From Chamaecyparis obtusa (taxonomy: Eukaryota > Streptophyta > Pinopsida > Cupressales > Cupressaceae): DNA of 64,000 nt. This document shows, piece after piece, positions 34,596 to 47,511 of the stretch. The notes beneath the pieces are model-generated. The model made no database searches. It was given only the letters and a program-made list of their open reading frames with translations, and had not been told where the DNA came from. How positions within the stretch are numbered: position 1 is the stretch's first letter; every line of letters starts with the position of its first letter. The position numbers and the translations under genes are program-made. The DNA is taken from the NCBI GenBank assembly GCA_027943335.1, contig BSBK01000765.1, positions 1,642,001-1,706,000 on the forward strand, given 5' to 3'.

Positions 34596-35845
34596 TGTTA
34601 GGAATAGTCCCAAGAGATAACTGAGAGGGGAGGGGGGGTGAATCAGTTATCTACAAGTTTCAATTCTTTATCCAAATAAATATACTTAAACATAAAGCAT
34701 AAACACAATGAAAGAACACTTGAACACAACACCAATATTTTGGTTACGAGGAAACCAAAATAGGAAAAAACCCCGGTGGGAATTGACACCCACTAATAAT
34801 ATGCACTAGTGTATTATGATCCTTGTTAGAATATATTTAACCCTGTTAGGAGTCTTTTACAATTAACCATGTTAGGGGTGAGGACGCAATGTCTGAGAGC
34901 ATACTGCTCAAAGGGGTGAAGGATACAACCTTCTGATTAACAAATACACACTATATCTGGATCTTGGTGAACTGCACTTTGACCTACTGTCTGGATCAGT
35001 TCCAATGTATAGCACAAACTCTTTACTTGGTCACATATACCTTCTTTTGATGGCTCAACACTTCGCACACTTTTCTCTGCTCTTCACAATCAACTCTAAA
35101 CCATGCTTTAGCAATCACAAATGACTGCCTATAAATATCTTTCCTCTAAATGATATAATCAAGTCGGCCTATTAGATCCACCTTGAAATCATATTAGAGA
35201 AACCATAACATACTTCAATAATAATTATGTCAGCTCTACTAGGCACGCAATGCAATCTGGGACCTGTCCAATATTAATAAATGTAGACACATGCTACACA
35301 CGGTCGGCTCTTCCAAAGTAACTGAAACTTTCTTCTCAAGATGAATTACATCATGCACTCTTAACCAAACATGTTTAACTCTTCTCCAATCACTAATCCA
35401 AGGGCACATACCATAATGATAGGCACAACTCTTGAACCAATATAATCTTTGTCAACTCTTCTGAATAATCATAGGAAACTACTACTGGTGAATAGCAACT
35501 ACATAACTTCCCTTTTACTGATCATCAGACTCTGCGTTCATGAATTTGAAATCACTAGCATGTCTTCATCGCATATCCAAAGGCGCAAGGCTCCATGATG
35601 ACTATATGGACAAACACTCACAGAACACTGTTTGTAACTATGTCAAGAACATTGTTGACACAAGCTGCTACATAACTATTTGTACTAACAATTAACCTCT
35701 GCGTCCATGATATCATGATGATAACATGTCCATGCTACATATACTCAAAGCTTATTGTATAAGTCTTCCACGCATGCTACTTACCATATGTTGTCATCAA
35801 TGACAAACATATAGTCAGCACTGGCTTGCTGGGAAATCTCCAACA
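34596..35845 (-). repeat. Copia 3' LTR
   Basis: 1250 bp; partner of 45231-46528. It lacks ~58 bp that in the other LTR lie between two CCCTATTAGG copies (45471 and 45529), a short-direct-repeat deletion. Confidence 0.93.
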
Positions 35846-35860
35846 ATCTCCCCCTTTGGC
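35846..35860 (-). other. Polypurine tract of the copia element
   Basis: Minus strand GCCAAAGGGGGAGAT directly before the 3' LTR start TGTTGGAG, the usual copia arrangement for plus-strand priming. Confidence 0.85.
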
Positions 35861-36158
35861 ATTGATGGAAACATATGGAATTAAAAACACCACCAATCAA
35901 AATGAGCAATTATTTTATAACATTCTCCATTTCCTCATCAAAACTCCCCCAAGGATGAATCCTCCATTTGTTGTAATATTCTTCAACATTCTCCATTTTC
36001 TCAACTGAATTGCTTTCATGACTGAATACTACTCCCCCTTAGTATATTACTCCTTCTTTACTTCTATTTTTCATGACTATATATTACTCCCCCTTTGACA
36101 TCAATGGCAAAGGGCACCAACTTATTTAAGCTCTAGTACTACTCATGTGGTAGAGTAG
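35861..36158 (-). other. Copia 3' untranslated region
   Basis: Between the RNase H end and the polypurine tract. It has further CTCCCCCTT purine-tract-like repeats (about 36030, 36089) on the minus strand. No coding. Confidence 0.6.
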
Positions 36159-38235
36159 TCAACCATCCATCAGTCCCTGAGGACTGATGAACTTTCCTTT
36201 TTCTCTAAGCAAAATCAGGGAGGGAATTACTCCCAACTTCTCCTTGAGATACTCAAAAATATCCTTTGGTAAAGGCTTTGTCAATATATCTGCTAGTTGT
36301 TCCTTTGTATTTACATAATCCAATTTGACTTCTTTCTCTGCCACTTTCTCTCTTAGGAAGTGATACTTAATCTCTATGTGCTTTGTCTTTGCATGCATCA
36401 TTAGATTCTTTGACATATTGATAGTGCTAGTGTTATCACAATGAATAGCAATAGGATAATCAATCTGAATTCCAAAATCTTTTATCATCTACTTGATCCA
36501 AACAATTGCAATTCACAATTCAGGGCTACTGCAACATACTCTGCTTCTGTTGTTGACTGAGAAATACAATTTTGTTTCTCGCTTGTCCAAATGACAAGTC
36601 TATCACCAAGAAACACTGCTCCACCTGATGTACTCTTTCTATCATCAATGCATCCTGCCCAATCAACATCTATATATACATGAAGCTCAACATTCTCTGA
36701 GTTAGGATACCATAGACCATAATCTATAGTGCCCTACAAATATCTGAATATTCTCTTTACTGCCATGAGGTGGCTTTGTTTAGGCTTTGTTGCAAATTAT
36801 CTTCCAACTATGCCAACTACATTAGAAATGTCTGGTCTAGTTTGAGTAAGATATATGAGTTTACCAATCATAGACTAGTATAATGTTGTATCTACTACTG
36901 GAGAATCATCTTCTTTTGTAAGCTTGCATCCTATTATCATAGGTGTGCCCACTGGCTTGCAATCATCCATCTTAAACTTCTTCAATATCTCTTTCACATA
37001 TTTGGACTGATTAATGAAAATACCTTTTTCTGTTTGCTGTACATTTAATCTCAAGAAGTATTTGATACGTCCAATCATGCTCATCTCAAACTCACTCTAC
37101 ATCTCTTTAGAAAATTCTGCACTAATTTTGTCATTACCCCCAAAGATAATGTCATCAACATATATAGCTACAAGTAGTAGACCTTCATAGGTCTCTCTTA
37201 TGAATAGATTACATCTACTTCTCCTTTCATGAATCCAATTTTTGTTATATATCCATCAAGTCTCTCATACCATGCTCTAGGGGCTTGCTTAAGTCCTTAG
37301 AGGGCTTTCTTTAATCTGCATACCATATCAGGTTTTTCTGATAAGGTGAATCCTTCTAGTTGTTCAATGTATACTTCTTCCTTTAGCTCTCCATTCAAGA
37401 ATACTAACTTAACATCCATTTAATAAACTTTGAAGTTTTTGAATGTTGCAAAAGCTAAAAACAACTTAATAGCTTCTAATCTACTCACTGGTGCAAAAGT
37501 GTTTGAATAATCAATACCTTCTCTTTGTGCATATCCCTTACATAATAACCTTGCTTTGTTCCTTACTACTATACCATCTTCATTCATCTTGTTTCTGAAT
37601 ATCCACTTTGTTCCAATCACATTATTATCACTAGGTCTTGGGATCAGTTCTCAAGTATCATTTTTGATAATCTAATCTAGTTCTTCTTTCATAGCATCAT
37701 GCCAATCTGAATCATTACAAGCATCTTCAACATTTAAAGGTTCAATCTAAGATAGTAAACATACTGCCTCATTGCTTGCTGAGCTCTTTGCTTTTGATCT
37801 TGTTGTGACTTTTCCGCTCTGATCTCCAATGATGTCATCCTTCGAGTGATATCTAGATGTATACTTTGGAACTTTAGGTGATACTAATGCATCTTCCTTC
37901 TGAGTTTCTTCTTCACTTGTTTCAGGGTCATTGAACAATACATCAATATTGTCAAACATCTCTTCAACAATTGTCTCACTAGTCGAAGGTCTAGGTTCTT
38001 CTTTAATCATAGGTGAGTAATCATGATATCTTTCTTGAACCATAAAATTTTTATCAATCTTAACATGAGAACTTTCAATGATCTTCAATCTTAAGTTAAA
38101 ACATCTATAAGCTTTACTTTTAGTAGAGTAACCAAGAAAAATACCTTCACTTCTTGCATCAAACTTGTCTATTGCTTCATCCATCTTGAGGTAGCACTTG
38201 CTTCCAAAGATTATGAATTATTTTACTGTGGGAAT
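36159..38235 (-). pseudogene. Copia integrase C-terminus, reverse transcriptase and RNase H (broken)
   Basis: Minus strand. 38184-37747 carries the integrase end (E-G-I-F-L-G-Y-S-T-K-S-K-A-Y-R) and the variable linker. RT follows: G-T-K-W-I-F-R-N-K and A-R-L-L-C-K-G-Y-A-Q-R-E-G-I-D-Y (37620-37500), catalytic Y-V-D-D at 37151-37162, and the end of RT with R-P-D-I at ~36830. RNase H shows D-W-A-G and D-R-K-S-T-S-G-G (about 36640), E-A-E-Y and H-C-D-N-T-S (about 36450), and the L-A-D-I-L-T-K-P-L tail (about 36270). Stops are scattered, several of them TAG. Confidence 0.9.
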
Positions 38236-39959
38236 ATTACTGTCATGCCCAAAATTAGGGCAAAACACACACAAAATTTTTTTTCTAAAGTCACTAACTA
38301 CAAGGTTGCATACAGAAACAAGAGAACAAAACATCACCCAATGCACTCAACTTGCAAGGGGATTCGAAGCATGCGCTGGCTTGCTGACATCCCCTATGCG
38401 CCAGGTGCACTAGGCCGAAGAAATCATTAACTAGGGTTTAATCAAAAGGGCTACAAGGGAGAAATCCCTAAATCAAACACTCTAAAAGGATAAAGACAAT
38501 TAATACTTGATTTAAAAGATTTAATTTATATAAGAATTATGATAACTCATAGTTATCGAATAATAAAATAATGCCACAATTATTATTTGAATAATACTTG
38601 CAGGGGATTGATGATCTACCAAGGTCCACCTAGGGATTATAGTTTAATTAATCCCCTTAAGGAATTAAGGACCACGAGAATATAAATGCATGTTTAAAAG
38701 GTCAATGGCACATTAATTTAATAATTAACATTAACAAAGTGAAAGTGCAATGATTAATTAGCACAACTAAAATAAATAATGTTTTAATAAATAAAAGGGA
38801 TCCAAAAATACATACTAAAAGAATTAATATGGAAATAAGTTATCTATATAACACTTTAACCAAAAATCAATTTAAATCCTGAAATAATAGGGAAAACACA
38901 AAAAGAATCAAAAGGCCATTATTAATAAGATAAACTACACAATTTAAGGAAATAAAATAGGAGATAACAAAAGTCAAATATATTAATAATCCACTAACTC
39001 ATTAAAGGAAAACAATTCGAAAATAATTAAAATGAGAAAACTCTTTATGGCCTCTTGGCTAGCCCTAACCCTAATCCAAAATTAGGGTTTAGGCCAATTA
39101 CAACTTGGCTCGAAACCCTAATTTCATTATCGAAGGGTTGCAGGTTTGACCAGAGGGCCATGGAGATTTTTAAAAACTCCAGGTGAGTATACACCCAAGC
39201 ATACACAGGTGCATATACACACAAGCGTATATACACCCCTATGTATACTTGAGTATATACAAGGGCAACAACAAGAAGAAATTGATTCATCCAGATGCAA
39301 GGAGAAAGCAAGGTCAGATGATAAGTTATTATGCTTCCAAGCTTACATCTCTGGTTTAGCTAGAATCAAGTTTGCCAGAATGTTATATTAATTTGGTTAA
39401 AGTTTACGGAAGAATCCAGTTTGGTTAAATTTGTAAGACCAATAACTATATTGTTTTTCTTTCAAATCCGGCTTAAATATTTTCATTTCTCTGTTACTAT
39501 TTACAAGAAAAAAAAGACTCTAATAGTCTAAGTTCTTATTTAGTTACCGATTTACAGATATATAAATAGATAAAAGAAAATGTTCAAACTTTATTATTTA
39601 AGCTTTTAGCCAGAGTTTATCAATCAATAGTATAGGTCCTAATATTAAAGAAACTAATTTAATGCTCCCGAAAAGTGATTACGGTCTACAAACTTAAATG
39701 CAGATTACATATTTCTTTAAAATGAAACACATTCCCTTTTTTTTTGCAAAGAAAAAATACTAAACGTTTTAAACTCTGGTCAAATTGTAATATTTATGGA
39801 AGTCTTTTGCTGCAGACGATAATACAAGAATAAGGAAAAAATGAAATCCATCGTCAAAAACATGGGAGGGGGTTTCAGCAGTGAGGGGTCACCGGCTGCT
39901 CACAAGCCGGCCCCCGACATGATACATAAAGGCTTAAGGGAAGGCAAGGCAATGTACAG

Positions 39960-40092
39960 CAACTGCTAGTAGCGGACTTAGCCTCTAACAGTAGTGGCTT
40001 GGCCACTTCTCACAGCGGCCTTAGCTACTTACAACAGTGACCCAGCCACTGCTCGCAGTGGCTGTCACTTCTCTCAGCAGTGCCTGCTATGC
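39960..40092. repeat. GC-rich imperfect minisatellite (~19-25-bp units)
   Basis: Repeated CAGTGGCT / CAGCGGCC / CAGTGACC phrases alternating with CCACT or CTACT blocks. The local GC content is far above the surroundings. Confidence 0.6.
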
Positions 40093-40283
40093 GGGCGCGG
40101 TGCCAATAGGGTTAGGGTTCCGCAGGGGTGGAACTCATGGCAATAAACATTTTTTTCAATCTTAAACATTAACTTTACCTTGCAATATGTTCGGCTCAAT
40201 AATTTGATACATAGTTTTTGCAATCATTCACTAAGTTGAAATAAGTTTATAAAAAAAATGCCAGGCACTAAATATCTATTATT

Positions 40284-40316
40284 GTATATGTGTGTGTGTG
40301 CGTGTGTGTGTATAGT

Positions 40317-40394
<78 letters not shown>
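40284..40394. repeat. (TG)n then (TA)37 microsatellite
   Basis: TG run to 40312, a short gap, then a pure TA run 40321-40394. Open frames here only read Tyr-Ile repeats and are not genes. Confidence 0.97.
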
Positions 40395-40397
<3 letters not shown>

Positions 40398-42690
40398 GAT
40401 ATTATATGCCGAAATCAATATAAGTTTAGAAAATAAATTTTGAACATAGGAAGTGTACAGTTTTAAAGCTAACCCAACATTGGAATAAAAAGGAAATAGA
40501 TATATATATATTATTATATATGTCTAGTATGATTTATATAATAATATATATAACTATTTATAACCAAAACATAGCATTCATAACCTTTAAAGAAACTCTC
40601 TAATTTTAAAACAGATATATTTCATTAATTAGTTTGATGCAATTAATTCCTTGTAATGTATTAATACGTATATGTATATTCAGTGATATACATATGTTTA
40701 TTAATACATTTACATGAGGATGTGATAAAAGTACCAAAAGAATTATTGACATAAAGAGAGCAAATGAAATCATACATTTTAAGTACATAACTATATAAGT
40801 TGCTTTCTATTATGTACACCATTGAATAAATAAAAGAGATTTGATTTCAACTTTTCAATAAAGGAAAGAAAAACATAGGCATTTAAGGATAGAAAGAATC
40901 TCTTCCACACTTGCACATATTTCAAAGAAAGATTAATAAATCTAATCCTTCAAAAGAAATAACAACTTTATTTTCCATGCATTTAGAATTTGTTTACATG
41001 ATTTTCTACTATTCTAAATTTCAAGTAGCCCATAGGAGAGAGGAAAGGAAGTTTGAATAATATAAGCACATTACAAGATAGGTATTTACATAACTTTATA
41101 CAATCTTGTACATAAGGCTTGAAGCCATACATTAACCAATAAACACTATGGGCCAAAATCCAAGCTATCCAAATCCACCTTAAATCCAGCTAGCTTTCCT
41201 TAGAGAAATCTGCAAAAGAAATCAAGTAGACCATGGAGGCTCACCTCCCAACCTAGGCCATTTCATGGCCACCCCCGAGCTAGGGGAAATAAAGATGGAT
41301 AGGGGTTTAACATGCATACATCAAGCACATGATCAAAATCAGCAAGAAAACATGAATATCAAATTCTCTTCCCAAGGCTAGCACAAAATGAGTCACCTTG
41401 GACCTATAGTAGGGGTGAAGGTGGAAGCTACCCAACTAGGAGAATGCCAATATACAAGAATAAACCAGCCTTCAACAAATCTTTAAAATCTTCTCAAATA
41501 TCCTTCATAAGGCCAATGATACTACCATCATCCCTCCACAAATCCACACCAAAACAACACCCTTATGCCCCCCAAATAGTATACACAAGGATGGCAACAT
41601 GGATGCCCATACATCCATGTCTTATCCCCTCCCTCCTAGAGGAAGGATTTTACACTAGATGAGTAGTCCCAAATTTTTCCCTTCACCCATCAAGGCTCTC
41701 TTCCCTCCCAAGGGTGAGTTTGGCCTTGCACACCCCAAATAAAACAATGCAACAAAGAAAGGAAGACACCACAAACATGCATAAGCCAAAATGCCAAATA
41801 ATTTCTTACAACACTAAGCATAACACAAGAAAGTAAATTATGTACATAACATTAAGACAAATAATTTTCAAGATCCAACCTCAATCCAAGCTAATGGCAA
41901 TGAGGGTTGAGATGAGCTTTTTCCAACTAGCCTCCTCCTTTGCTATGCAACAACCAAAATCCTCCAAAATCAATCAAGACCCAAAATCTCACAATCTCTC
42001 AAGTTTCCAAAAATTGGAGAGTGGGAAATTACCCACAAATTTTCCCTCCATCTCCTTAAGAAGACAAACCCTAATCCTTTCAAACAAGAGGGGGAAATTC
42101 AAATTCAAAATTCAAAAAGAGGAGTGGGCTTGGCATGTAAATTCCAATTTTCGTCACTTTTCAAAAGAGCATCTTTTGGAAGGGCAAAAATAGCCAAAAT
42201 ACATCATAATGGTCAAAATTTGACCACCAACACATGACACCACTATGGGGTAGCCTATTTTTAACCTCCACTACCTTAAATGGTCATTAAAAGCCACTCA
42301 AAAAACCACTCAAAGATTGCATACGAAAATGAAAGAGATTCCCACTCAAGGCTCCTAAAAATAGAGACCACTCACACACATAAAGCACTTTTCCATGCCA
42401 ACTCACATAACATGTGTCAATTGACACCACAAATAAATCACATTACAGCACAATACACATGGCATGTCAAGTAGACTAAAATAATAAAATAAAATAGACA
42501 TAATCAATAAATACATTCATGCACTACTTTACAAAAAATATACTTTACAACGAGGTTAAATTCTCCCCTTGGAGATAACCTTGGCTTAACATGATTTTAC
42601 AAATATCCATCTTTAATTTCCCCCGATATATCAATGGTCTTACCTGCACACTTGACAAAATATCAGTAGCTCATGAAATTTCAAATAACA

Positions 42691-42707
42691 TGTGTGTGTG
42701 TGTGTGT
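42691..42707. repeat. (TG)8 microsatellite
   Basis: Pure TG run. Confidence 0.95.
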
Positions 42708-43132
42708 AAATAGAATACATCTAAAAATCACATTCTTAACATCATAAATTTCTAATTGCATTTCATAATAATTCTCATCATTTTCAACATAGCATTTCTA
42801 AAGCATATAAAGTCGAGAATAAAATGATACATGGCAATTCACCTAACATAATAATCATGATCATTCCTCACAAATTTCTCTAACATGAATGTAACATCAA
42901 AGTATCATACATAAATCAAAGATTTATCAATTACTATGCTCATGACCTAATAAATAGCATGAAAGTAAAAGTCCTATAACATCATCACATAATCATAAGT
43001 CATCACAGAGTATCAGAATATAATGTCTCTATCCAAATAGTCCAACATGATAAAATAAAGTGTCAACATGAGTCCACAGATGGTAAATAATCTGCTATGA
43101 AATGATGTCACGGGGTGAGGCCTCACAATTAC

Positions 43133-43878
43133 CAAACCATAGCTCAAGGTGTCTTGTCGGCGCCAGGCCTCAATTGTATTCTATTGATTGTATAGACTGT
43201 TTTATTGACTGCATCTCTCCAATAGGTGTGTGCAACTTTTCCTTCAATCATGATGGTGTGTGATGTATCAAGGATGATACTATTCCTTCTCTCTGCAATC
43301 CCATTCTGCTGAGGGGTTCTAGGTGCACTCAACTTTCTCTTTATGCCATGTTCTTCACAGTACTCATAGAATCTGTCAGAGGTGAGTTCTCCTCCTCTAT
43401 CTGACCTTAGACATTTTATCTTTAGTGCATATTCATTCTCAACCTTAGCTTTGAATATTTTGAACTTCTCAAATTCTTCTAACTTATCTTTCAAGAACGC
43501 AACCCACATCATTTTATAATAATCATCTACAAACAAAATGAAATACCTTTCACCATAGTATGATCTTGTTTGAGTTGGTCCACATAGGTCTGTATGAATA
43601 AGATCTAACTTGTTATCTACTGAATTATGCTTTCTTCTGAATGAGTTTCTCACATGCTTTCCCATCGCACATTCCCTGCAAATAGAATCAACCAGCTTTG
43701 CTATGCTAGGTAGGTCTCTTACTACCTTAACATTGCTAATCTTTATTATGTTATCAAAATTGATATGACATAGTCTTTTGTTCCATAGCCAACTATCATC
43801 TACTTTAGCAACAAAACAACTTGCTTCTGGATTAAGCTGAAAAACATTACCTTTAGTCTTTGATCCTGATGCAATCAT
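43133..43878 (-). pseudogene. Copia integrase (N-terminal and core)
   Basis: Minus strand. The zinc-binding part reads L-W-N-K-R-L-C-H-I-N then C-R-E-C; the first His of HHCC is Asn. The catalytic core keeps Asp in H-T-D-L-C-G-P, Asp in R-S-D-R-G-G-E and Glu in I-A-E-R-R-N. About 240 codons are open. Near the 3' side, a two-base loss at T-P-(Y)-E-L-W around 43150 shifts the frame, and the 4.9-kb insertion then splits it. The frame overlaps the upstream gag-protease frame by four bases, because one base was lost at about 43886-43890 in what was one continuous polyprotein. Confidence 0.92.
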
Positions 43879-45173
43879 TTCTCCTTGTTGTTAATGATGC
43901 ACTTGTTTCCATTGAACTCTAACCTGTAACCTTTTTCAAGAAACTGCCCAACACTTAGTAAGTTATGTTTCAAACCATCAGCATAAAGAACATCATCAGT
44001 GCTATTATTTCCATCCAAGGTGATGGCTCCTCTACCAATGATGGTTTTAGGAGTGTTATCTCCAAATATAACCATGCCTCCTTTGTATCTGTCCAAATGA
44101 AAAAATCTATCTTTGTCTCCTGTGATGTGATGTGAACAACCACTGTCAATGATCCAATCTATCCTGATGTTAGCTTGTGAAATCAATGCTAACTCTTGTG
44201 AATTATTTTCATCTTTAAGAGCAATGAACCCAATTTCCTCTTCTATTGATTCTTCATCTAATACTCCATCTCTAGCATAGTAGCATTCCTTTGTATACTT
44301 AGGCTTGTAGTTATTCTTGAACTTTTTTACTCTTGTAGGACACTTAGATGCAAAGTGACCAATCTTATTATATGAAAAGCATTTAAATGGCAGTTGACCT
44401 TCATATTTCCCTTTTCCTATCTTTTCTCTTTTAGCAATCATAGCAATGAAATTATCTAGAGCTTTTTCTTTATCATCATCATCATCAAAATTACCAGAGG
44501 TATTCAAGGATTTCTTACCATGAACCAAAGCTTTGAAAGCTATCTCATTTTTAGGCTCTGTCTTCAAACTTGATATCTCAAATGCAGTAATCTTGCTGAT
44601 TAAAGTTTCTCTTCTGAAGTTTTCTAAAAATTGCATAGTCTCATCAAGGATTTTTATCTTGCTCTCATGTTCTAGTGTCAATGTAGTCATCAGTTTATCC
44701 ATGATGTCTTCTTCTAAAATTTCTTCACCATTATTTCTGATTCCAGCAACTGCTTCATTAATCTTTTGATTGTAGGCTCTTATGTTCTCTTTAGGTAGCA
44801 TCTCCAATGTATTATAATTTTTCTTCCATGTCTTTCTGCGCGCATTCTTCGCTTTTTTATCTCCTTCAAACATTTCTTCTAGGTGCTTCCATATCTTGTA
44901 GGTTGTGTCTACTTTCTTTATCTCTGAAAACTCACTATCAGATAAGGCACTGATAAGGGTTTCTTTTTCTATTGCATTCTGATGGAACAAATCCTTCTTC
45001 TTGCTAGTAGCATCATCCTTTGCAAGATCTACTAGAGAGGGGATCTGAACTTCTTTGATAGCCACTTCAAAAATTTCAAAAGTAATGCACTGCAAATGTG
45101 TCATCATCTTGTTCTTCCAATCAAGATAATTCTCTCCATCAAACTTAGGGTTGTCTTTTCTAAAGAATGCCAT
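43875..45173 (-). pseudogene. Copia gag and protease
   Basis: 432 open codons on the minus strand. The gag N-terminus reads F-D-G-E-N-Y-L-D-W-K-N-K-M; the UBN2-like middle includes I-W-K-H-L-E-E-M-F-E-G-D. The knuckle is C-F-S-Y-N-K-I-G-H-F-A-S-K-C, its second Cys replaced by Tyr. The protease active site I-D-S-G-C-S-H-H is intact (Asp codon 44145-44147), followed by H-N-L-L-S-V-G-Q-F. Start ATG at 45173, about 40 bases from the PBS. The polyprotein should continue into integrase but a one-base loss ends it at 43875. Confidence 0.93.
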
Positions 45174-45210
45174 CTGATCAACCTCAAGATGTTAAAATTT
45201 CTCTTTGAGG

Positions 45211-45228
45211 CACTTGGCTCTGATACCA
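45211..45228 (-). other. Copia primer-binding site
   Basis: Minus strand TGGTATCAGAGCCAAGTG, two bases from the 5' LTR end: the standard initiator-methionine tRNA site. Confidence 0.93.
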
Positions 45229-45230
45229 AT

Positions 45231-46528
45231 TGTTAGGAATAGTCCCAAGAGATAACTAAAAGGGGGGGTGAATCATTTATCTACATGTTTCAATTCTTTA
45301 TCTAATTAAATATACTTAAACATAAAGCATAAACATAATGAAAGAACACTTGAACACAACACCAATATTTTGGTTATGGGGAAACCCAAATAGGAAAAAA
45401 CCCCAGTGGGAATTGACAGCCACTAATAATCTGCACTAGTGTATTATGATCCTTGTTAGAAGATCCTTAACCCTATTAGGGGTTTTCTTTACAATGCATT
45501 TAGTACAGTGACCTAGTCAAGGGTCGGACCCTATTAGGAATCTTTTACAATTAACCCTGTTAGGGGTGAGGACACACTATCTGAGAGCACACTGCTCAAA
45601 AGGGTGAAGGCTACAACCTTCTGATTAATAGTCAATACACACTATATCTGGATCTTGGTGAACTGCGCTTTGACCTGCTCTCTAGATCAGTTCCAATGTA
45701 TAACACAAACTCTTTTCTTGGTCACATAGACCTTCTATTGATGGCTCAACACTTCACACACTCTGCTCTGCTCTTCACAATCAACTCTGAATCATGCTTT
45801 AGCAATCAAAAATGACTGCCTATAAATATCTTTCCTCTAAATGATATAATCAAGTTGGCCTATTAGAACCACCTTGAAATCATATTAGAGAAACCATAAC
45901 ATAATTCAATAATAATTTTTTCAGGTCTACTAAGCATGCAACACAATCTGGGAGATGTCCAATATTAATAAATGTAGATGCACGCTACACACTGTCCGCT
46001 CTACCAAAGTAATTGAAACTTTCTTCTCAAGATGAATTACATCATGCACTCTTAACCGAACATTTTTAACTCTTCTCCAATCACTAATCCAAGGGTGCAT
46101 ACCATAATGATAGGTGCAACTCCCGAACCAATATAATCTTTGTTTGCTCTTCTGAATAAACACAGGAAACTGCTACTGGTGAATAGAGACTACATAACTT
46201 CACTTCTATTGATCATCAAACTCTACATTCATGAATGTAACATCACTAGCATGTCTTCATCACATATGCAAGGCTTCATGATGAATGTACGGACAAACAC
46301 TCACAGAACACTACCTATAACTCTGTCAGGAACACTGCTAACACAAGCTACTACATAACTGTATGTACTAACAGTTAACCTCTACATCCATGATATCATG
46401 TTGATAACATGTCCATGCTACATATACTCAAAGCTTACTACATAATTCTTCCATGCATGCTACTTACCATATTTTGTCATCAATGACAAACATATAGTCA
46501 GCACTGGCTTGCTGGAAAATCTCCAACA
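45231..46528 (-). repeat. Copia 5' LTR
   Basis: 1298 bp; partner of 34596-35845. Followed on the plus strand by the second CCTAC. Confidence 0.93.
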
Positions 46529-46533
46529 CCTAC

Positions 46534-47440
46534 TCCTAGATACGACCAAGCACTAGTCTTTAATGATTTCAAGTTTCCTCTTCCTAAATCTCAGGATTAC
46601 ATGTCTATATAGACTAATCATAAAAATTTTCCTGCATCGACAAATGGTCCTGTGGGGGCACCATGATATCAAGTTACACCAGAGAATCAGTATCCACCTA
46701 TTTCTCCAAATGAGCCACTACAAAGGGACGGATTTATTTTTCCTCCACTTTACAATAGTGTCCTAGTGGAAGGAGTAAGCGAAGTTCAAGATTTTTAACA
46801 GACGTCTAGAAATGTTTCACTGAAGACTTATCAGACAAATTACAGGAATCATGATCCATTGACGATGTCAACTACTCCAAAGAACTTTACAACTCCTCCT
46901 AATCCCAATGCGAGTAATACTCTGAGTCCCCTCAGGGATTCATCCAAGTATCGACATCCTGGTAATTCACAAGGAGAAAGAGGATAGTCTATTGCACCTA
47001 ATGCTCCACAAAATCAGAAAGGGAAACTTATGGTGCAATCTACTATACAAAATGGAGGACAAAAAAATCTAGAACAAGGACAGAAAGAAAATCCTCCTAG
47101 GGAGGAATTCAAGAAGTTGAGCTCTTATGTGCTGGAAGAATTTAGGAAGATAAAAGTAAATCTACCATTGTATGAATTAATGAAAATTCCTAAGGTCAAA
47201 GACACATTGTTGAGGAACCTAAATGATGTACCTCTGAAGATCATCTCACATAATACTTCATACCCACCTAGAGGTCCACCTAACAATCATCAATCTAGTT
47301 TTTCACAAAACACAAATGTTGTTGAAAATGTACAATCAATTGCACCTGACGTCTCACAAAATTCAAGCTTCATCAGGATGGTGCAAAACTTTTCTAAGGA
47401 ATCTTGCAAAATGACCCTTCACTTTGAAGAGAATAAATAA
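46534..47440 (+). pseudogene. Element B gag, part 2
   Basis: Continuation of the gag frame after the copia insertion; the joint falls in a Pro/Thr-rich stretch. Contains a Gln/Asn/Pro-rich spacer and, at 47110-47230, L-P-L-Y-E-L-M-K-I-P-K-V-K-D-T-L-L, a segment commonly found before the protease in Tat and Athila gag-pol. Stops at about 46609, 46666 and 46797. The frame 47030-47440 is open. Confidence 0.7.
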
Positions 47441-47511
47441 TCAAGGATCCCATCGCTCTTGAAGAACAACCAACAAGTTCTATTCAGAATGGGAGCAACA
47501 TCCCTCAGAAT

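Larger units (their letters stand above)
38241..43127 (-). mobile_element. Probable 4.9-kb solo LTR inserted in copia integrase
   Basis: Inserted with ATTAC on both sides (38236-38240 and 43128-43132); starts TGTCATGCCC and ends GGCCTCACA. The copia integrase frame reads across the join when this block is removed. No PBS, PPT, internal repeat pair or coding domain is seen. TG...CA ends, a 5-bp duplicate and this length fit a solo LTR from a long-LTR Ty3/gypsy element. The ends in minus orientation (TGTGAGGCC... and ...GGGCATGACA) look like such LTRs, so minus is my guess. Contents: AT-rich stretches, microsatellites and a GC-rich minisatellite; no gene. Confidence 0.7.
34596..46528 (-). mobile_element. 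Copia LTR retrotransposon, inserted antisense in gag of element B
   Basis: LTRs 34596-35845 and 45231-46528 start TGTTAGGA and end CTCCAACA on the plus strand. CCTAC lies on both sides (34591-34595 and 46529-46533). On the minus strand the order is 5' LTR (45231-46528), methionine-tRNA PBS, gag, protease, integrase, RT, RNase H, polypurine tract, 3' LTR. Integrase before RT defines copia. Without the nested 4.9-kb insertion and its duplicate it is 7041 bp. Stops and a frameshift make it inactive, but gag-protease and most of integrase are still open, so it is younger than its host element. Confidence 0.95.

Noticed and set aside
40224..40443. Open frames of Tyr-Ile repeats on both strands
   Set aside because: They are translations of a TA/TG microsatellite.
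41444..42474. Short plus-strand frames in the 4.9-kb block as genes
   Set aside because: No domain, no homologous frame elsewhere in the window, and AT-rich low-complexity codon content.
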